The notes under the pieces were generated by a model. It was not told the origin of the DNA. It saw only the letters and a list, made by a program, of their open reading frames with translations, and searched no databases. From the NCBI GenBank assembly GCA_018725205.1, contig QLUB01000006.1, forward strand, positions 1-27,920: a DNA stretch of 27,920 nucleotides, in the 5' to 3' direction. The position numbers were made by a program, and so were the translations under genes. Shown here piece by piece: positions 24,709-27,920 of the stretch (positions within the stretch are counted from its first letter, which is position 1; each line of letters starts with the position of its first letter). This DNA comes from a candidate division NPL-UPA2 bacterium. GTDB taxonomy: Bacteria > Bacillota > UBA994.

Positions 24709-25829
24709 ACAAGAAAGAGACTCAGGCTGAAGCGGTCAAGGAGCTCATAGAACGTGGCAAGAAACGCGGAGTCTTGACCTACAAGGAGATTGGCGAACAT
24801 CTTGGCGAGGTGGAGCTAGAACCTGAGCAGATAGACGAGTTCTATGAAGGGCTCGCGGCCCAAGGCATCGACCTTGTGGCGGACAACAGCGCCATAGAAA
24901 CGGTTTACCCTAGTGTGCCTGACGCAATTGCTGTACGCATCGAGCCGGAAGTGCTGGGAGAAGAAGCGGAAACTGGTGAAATCGGCATACCCGACGGTTT
25001 GCGGCTCGACGACCCCGTACGCATGTACCTTAAGGAGATCGGACGCGTGCAGTTGCTCACTTCCGAAGAAGAAGTGGATCTCGCCAAGCGCATGGAAGAG
25101 GGGAGCGAGGAGGCAAAGCGGCGTCTTGTAGAAGCTAATTTGCGTCTGGTTGTATCCATTGCCAAGCGCTATGTAGGGCGAGGCATGCTCTTTCTTGACC
25201 TAATTCAAGAGGGCAATCTCGGGCTGATGAAGGCAGTTGAGAAATTTGACTACCGTAAAGGGTACAAATTCTCGACTTATGCCACGTGGTGGATTAGGCA
25301 GGCGATTACCCGCGCCATTGCCGATCAGGCCCGCACTATTCGCATTCCCGTGCATATGGTGGAAACTATTAATAAGCTGATTCGCATCACGCGCCAGCTG
25401 CTGCAGGAGTTAGGGCGTGAACCGACTCCCGAAGAAGTCGCACAGGAGATGAACGTGACCGTTGAGCGCGTGCATGAAATTCACAAGATTGCGCAAGAGC
25501 CTGTGTCGCTGGAGACACCAATTGGCGAAGAAGAAGATTCTCACCTTGGCGATTTTATTCCCGACGAAGACGCGTTAGCGCCAGCTGACGCCGCTGCCTT
25601 TGCGCTTTTACGTGAGCAGCTAGACGAGGTGCTTTCAACGCTCACCACGCGGGAACAAAAAGTCTTGCGCCTGCGGTTTGGGCTTGAGGATGGCCGCCCC
25701 CGCACATTAGAGGAAGTTGGGCAAGAATTTGGCGTAACAAGGGAACGAATTCGCCAAATTGAGGCAAAAGCGCTGCGTAAGCTACGGCACCCAAGCCGCA
25801 GCAAATGGCTCAAGGACTTCTTGGAGTAA
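24705..25829 (+). CDS. rpoD: RNA polymerase primary sigma factor SigA (RpoD)
   Basis: Housekeeping sigma factor that recognises TTGACA/TATAAT promoters such as those at 3427, 13011 and 27811. Region 1.1 is short (about 1-75), region 1.2 covers DDPVRMYLKEIGRVQLLT (102-119), region 2 with the -10 binding helix YKFSTYATWWIRQAI is at about 187-201, region 3 follows, and region 4 ends with the -35 helix VTRERIRQIEAKALRKL. Its 374 aa is the short Gram-positive form. GTG at 24705, coupled to dnaG. No rpoD-specific promoter could be picked out. Confidence 0.98.
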   Translation: MNKKETQAEAVKELIERGKKRGVLTYKEIGEHLGEVELEPEQIDEFYEGLAAQGIDLVADNSAIETVYPSVPDAIAVRIEPEVLGEEAETGEIGIPDGLRLDDPVRMYLKEIGRVQLLTSEEEVDLAKRMEEGSEEAKRRLVEANLRLVVSIAKRYVGRGMLFLDLIQEGNLGLMKAVEKFDYRKGYKFSTYATWWIRQAITRAIADQARTIRIPVHMVETINKLIRITRQLLQELGREPTPEEVAQEMNVTVERVHEIHKIAQEPVSLETPIGEEEDSHLGDFIPDEDALAPADAAAFALLREQLDEVLSTLTTREQKVLRLRFGLEDGRPRTLEEVGQEFGVTRERIRQIEAKALRKLRHPSRSKWLKDFLE

Positions 25830-25845
25830 AGTTACTGCGACTAAC

Positions 25846-25867
25846 TGAATTTGCTTAGGCAAATTCA
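25846..25867. repeat. Palindrome after rpoD
   Basis: TGAATTTGC, TTAG loop, GCAAATTCA is a perfect 9-bp inverted repeat 16 bases after the rpoD stop. No T-run follows, so it is not a standard terminator, though it may protect or process the mRNA end. It shares the core TGAATTTG/AATTCA with the dnaK-dnaJ palindrome. Confidence 0.6.
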
Positions 25868-25897
25868 TGGGCGTGTCAACTCAAAGGTGTAGGTTGT

Positions 25898-25928
25898 GCA
25901 TTCCTTCCCCCCTCAGGGGAAGGAATGC
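25898..25928. terminator. GC-rich hairpin, candidate terminator of dnaG-rpoD
   Basis: GCATTCCTTCCCC (25898-25910), a 5-base loop and the exact complement (25916-25928) give a perfect 13-bp stem. It is followed by TAGTAATATTCC and not by a T-run, so intrinsic termination would be imperfect. It is placed between rpoD and the AT-rich island and is the likely end of the rpoD transcript; a mobile palindromic repeat is the alternative. Confidence 0.5.
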
Positions 25929-26010
25929 TAGTAATATTCCCCAACAAATTCCGGCGGAAAGTAGCATTTTCGATGTCCTTTTACTACTAGACAGCCAAAA
26001 AACGGAGTAG

Positions 26011-26031
26011 GCAATCTCGTTAACAGATTGC
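26011..26031. repeat. Inverted repeat just before the ABC transporter
   Basis: GCAATCT, 7-base spacer, AGATTGC is a perfect 7-bp inverted repeat that ends 6 bases before the AGGAG ribosome binding site (26038-26042) of the ABC gene. It could be an operator or a leader hairpin. No convincing promoter was found in 25929-26010. Confidence 0.4.
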
Positions 26032-26047
26032 TAACATAGGAGATCAT

Positions 26048-27715
26048 ATGATTAAATACTACTTGTCAAGGAATAAAAAAATCACAATTTTGGTAATAAC
26101 TTTTACTGCTCTACAAGCACTTTTTGGCGCAGGATTCGCCATTATATTCCAAAGATTTATTGACTTTTCGATAACAATTACTGAAGCAACATTTGTTGCG
26201 ACAGATTTCATCATTATTTCTGCTATGTTGTTGTTTTACATATTGCTATACTCCCTTGTGGATTTTTCCAGAAGATATTACAGAGCAGACTTGATTGTTA
26301 AAATTGATTATGATGTAAAGACTAATTATTTTCATAGGCTGTTTCAATTAGAACTAGTTAATTTCAGAAGTAAAGATACTGGACATTATCTATCGAGATT
26401 TACCGAAGATATTCCAAGAATAATTAAAGAGTATATCATCGAATTTTTTAATTTGCTACTTTACATATTCCAAGCCACGTTTACTATTTTTGTAGCATTT
26501 TATATTAATTGGCTAATTGCTATAATTTTCTCCTTTTTGTCGTTAATTATTATTATATATACGACTTTTTTCGAAAAAAAGTTTAAATCTATAAGAGAAG
26601 AAATGTCATCAATAAACTCCGAGTATGTTGTGGAACTAAACTCTTTTCTCAGGGGGTTTGATGAGATAAAGATGCAACAGGCAGAGCAATTTTTTCTACA
26701 AAAGTATAATGTGAAAGTAGGAATTGTTAATAGAGCAAGAAAGAAATGGTGGCTCTTGGATGCGGTATATAGTCCTGGGAATGCATTTCTTACATTATTA
26801 TTGACATTTACATCTATTGTTCTTGCTACTTTACTTTATATTAACGGAACATTTACAATTGGCCTATTAACAGCATCGATATATTTAAGTTCACAAATAT
26901 ATAATCCAATTTCGAATACATTCGAGCAATTAACGTATTTGAAAGCAAATAAGAATTTGGCCAAGGTAGTTTTTGATGAGGTGTCTATTCACAAAAATAA
27001 TTATGTGAAAGTTGTTGAGGATATTGAAACCATCATTTTGAGTAAAACTTCAGTTAAGTATAGTAATGCTGATGAATATATACTTAAAGATATTGACTTA
27101 GAGATTAAGAAAGGGAAAAAATATCTTATAGTTGGAAGAAGTGGCATAGGAAAATCGACATTTTTAAAACTACTAATGGGTAGCCTTCGTTATGAAGGTA
27201 GCATCAAAATTAACTCAATTGAACTTTCTGAAATTGACAAAATCAGTTTGTATTCAAACATATCTTATGTCCCACAAACACCATATATTTTTAATGATTC
27301 CATCATAAATAATATTGATATGAAAGGACAACATAGTCGAGAAGAAGTTGAAGGTATAATCGAAAAAGTGAACTTGAAAGAATTTGTTTTGAATAAAGGT
27401 CTAGATACATACATTTCAGAAGAAGTATCTGCAATAAGTGGTGGTGAAAAACAAAGGATGTGTTTAGCTCGAGCTTTGCTGAATAACCCTAAAGTGTTAT
27501 TGCTAGATGAGGTCACAGCCTCACTAGATAAAAAGACAGCATTTGAGATTGAAAAATTGATTACAACATTGGATATTACCACATTATATGTGTGTCACAA
27601 GGTTTCAGATAAACTATTAGAAACGTTTGATTATATTATTGATTTTAATGAAATGGGCATAAATATAAAAGAGGCTATAAGAAATGAACACAATCGAGGA
27701 CTTGCCATACCTTGA
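26048..27715 (+). CDS. ABC transporter, fused permease and ATPase (exporter half-transporter)
   Basis: A 555-aa type IV ABC exporter subunit that should work as a dimer in the membrane. Hydrophobic helices are seen at about 12-35, 52-72, 132-172 (two) and 245-282, fewer than six clear ones but consistent with a six-helix domain. The nucleotide-binding domain follows: Walker A GRSGIGKST (about 362-370), Q-loop YVPQTPY, signature ISGGEKQR (about 462), Walker B VLLLDEVTASLD (about 482) and H-loop VCHK. No peptidase or other extra domain. Substrate unknown; peptides, lipids or drugs are all possible. The gene is strikingly AT-rich and uses AGA and ATA codons freely, unlike every neighbour, which points to recent transfer. 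ATG at 26048 with AGGAG upstream. Confidence 0.93.
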   Translation: MIKYYLSRNKKITILVITFTALQALFGAGFAIIFQRFIDFSITITEATFVATDFIIISAMLLFYILLYSLVDFSRRYYRADLIVKIDYDVKTNYFHRLFQLELVNFRSKDTGHYLSRFTEDIPRIIKEYIIEFFNLLLYIFQATFTIFVAFYINWLIAIIFSFLSLIIIIYTTFFEKKFKSIREEMSSINSEYVVELNSFLRGFDEIKMQQAEQFFLQKYNVKVGIVNRARKKWWLLDAVYSPGNAFLTLLLTFTSIVLATLLYINGTFTIGLLTASIYLSSQIYNPISNTFEQLTYLKANKNLAKVVFDEVSIHKNNYVKVVEDIETIILSKTSVKYSNADEYILKDIDLEIKKGKKYLIVGRSGIGKSTFLKLLMGSLRYEGSIKINSIELSEIDKISLYSNISYVPQTPYIFNDSIINNIDMKGQHSREEVEGIIEKVNLKEFVLNKGLDTYISEEVSAISGGEKQRMCLARALLNNPKVLLLDEVTASLDKKTAFEIEKLITTLDITTLYVCHKVSDKLLETFDYIIDFNEMGINIKEAIRNEHNRGLAIP

Positions 27716-27731
27716 GAATAACGGGCAATGA
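27684..27731 (+). pseudogene. Short ORF overlapping the ABC gene end; possible truncated second cistron
   Basis: A 15-codon frame beginning MNTIEDLPYLENN starts at an ATG inside the last codons of the ABC gene, with AAGAGG 9 bases upstream, and stops at 27729-27731. Overlapping starts of this sort are usual between co-transcribed genes. The AT-rich base composition ends at about the same place, so it may be the first codons of a partner gene cut at the island edge. It could also be a chance ORF. No family is recognised. In another frame, about 27721-27792 reads open to a stop but is also unrecognised. Confidence 0.25.
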
Positions 27732-27810
27732 GGCTCGGTATTTCAGTGGTCGTGTTCGCTTGTTGACTGATTGTCCCTTGGCTAGATTTTAGCTGAGTGA
27801 TTGCGATGGG

Positions 27811-27839
27811 TTGACGACCACGCTGTGATTTCGTATAAT
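27811..27839 (+). promoter_or_regulatory. Sigma-A promoter for tRNA-Asn
   Basis: TTGACG (27811-27816), exactly 17 bases, TATAAT (27834-27839): a near-perfect housekeeping promoter, 37 bases before the tRNA 5' end. The predicted start is about 27846. Confidence 0.85.
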
Positions 27840-27842
27840 CGT

Positions 27843-27869
27843 GAGTGTCGACTGGTGACAGCGACACTC
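27843..27869. promoter_or_regulatory. Palindrome over the tRNA-Asn transcription start
   Basis: GAGTGTCG (27843-27850) pairs perfectly with 27862-27869, and inside it CTG/CAG close a GTGA (GNRA-type) loop with one bulged A. It overlaps the predicted start site of the promoter at 27811-27839. It could be an operator-like site or a leader structure for tRNA processing. Confidence 0.45.
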
Positions 27870-27876
27870 CTAACGT

Positions 27877-27920
27877 TCCTCAGTAGCTCAATGGCAGAGC
27901 AATCGGCTGTTAACCGATAG
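27877..27920 (+). tRNA. tRNA-Asn (GTT), 5' part, cut by window end
   Basis: The acceptor 5' strand TCCTCAG (27877-27883), TA, D-arm GCTC/GAGC with a TGG-containing loop, and an anticodon stem ATCGG/CCGAT around the loop CTGTTAA are all present. The anticodon GTT at 27909-27911 reads Asn codons. The variable region, T-arm and 3' acceptor strand lie beyond the window. Confidence 0.95.

Noticed and set aside
24237..24800. Reverse-strand open frame (187 codons) opposite the dnaG end and rpoD start
   Set aside because: Same reasoning: a shadow of two firmly identified genes, with no recognisable protein features.
25867..26010. 47-codon + strand ORF in the rpoD-exporter gap, considered as a peptide substrate of the exporter
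   Set aside because: No ribosome binding site, the start is within one palindrome and the body spans another, and there is no leader-like (double glycine) motif.
27631..27876. Reverse-strand 78-codon frame and tRNA-linked attachment site at the island's right end
   Set aside because: The frame runs opposite the exporter end and a promoter and has no known features. The island borders the tRNA 5' side, whereas integrases usually use the 3' end, and no direct repeat of the tRNA was seen.

Overview
The window reads as a chromosomal housekeeping segment of a Gram-positive, endospore-lineage Firmicute (Bacillota, most likely a clostridial or related anaerobic class). The evidence is the gene order, which is close to the Bacillus/Clostridium block spoIIP-lepA-hemW-hrcA-grpE-dnaK-dnaJ-prmA-rsmE-mtaB-HIT-rpsU-yqfC-yqfD-phoH-yqfF(pgpH)-ybeY-dgkA-cdd-era-recO-yqfL-dnaG-sigA, together with a CIRCE/HrcA heat-shock switch and the sporulation-lineage genes yqfC/yqfD. 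All genes are on the + strand, tightly packed and often overlapping. The DNA is GC-rich except for one island near the right end. The species cannot be named from this sequence.

Layout. 1-470: a strong hairpin, then only the 3' end of spoIIP, then an extended -10 promoter. 486-3415: lepA and hemW. 3427-13008: a CIRCE-controlled chaperone operon (hrcA, a thermosome-like chaperonin, grpE, dnaK, dnaJ) running into RNA/protein modification genes (prmA, rsmE, mtaB) and a HIT protein. 13011-13341: rpsU with its own promoter and terminator. 13404-22853: yqfC, a frameshifted yqfD, phoH, pgpH, ybeY, dgkA, a DUF502 membrane protein, cdd, era, deoC, recO and ppsR. 22879-25829: the macromolecular-synthesis pair dnaG-rpoD. 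25830-27876: hairpin-rich spacer, one AT-rich ABC exporter gene that looks foreign, and a spacer with a strong promoter. 27877-27920: the 5' part of a tRNA-Asn.

The most notable feature is the gene at 4554-6086. It encodes a chaperonin of the archaeal/eukaryotic CCT-thermosome type (the bacterial 'group III' chaperonins known from Carboxydothermus and relatives), not GroEL. It sits between hrcA and grpE and downstream of a perfect CIRCE operator. This puts the Hsp60-type and Hsp70 machines in one HrcA-controlled transcription unit. In Bacillus HrcA needs GroE for activity, so the arrangement raises the question of which chaperonin matures HrcA here.

Two sporulation genes appear damaged: spoIIP is reduced to its C-terminal end, and yqfD is spread over three reading frames. 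Either the lineage is losing sporulation or the assembly contains indel errors. The ABC exporter island next to tRNA-Asn differs sharply in base composition and is probably a horizontal acquisition. A short out-of-frame ORF overlapping its 3' end may be the start of a second, truncated gene.
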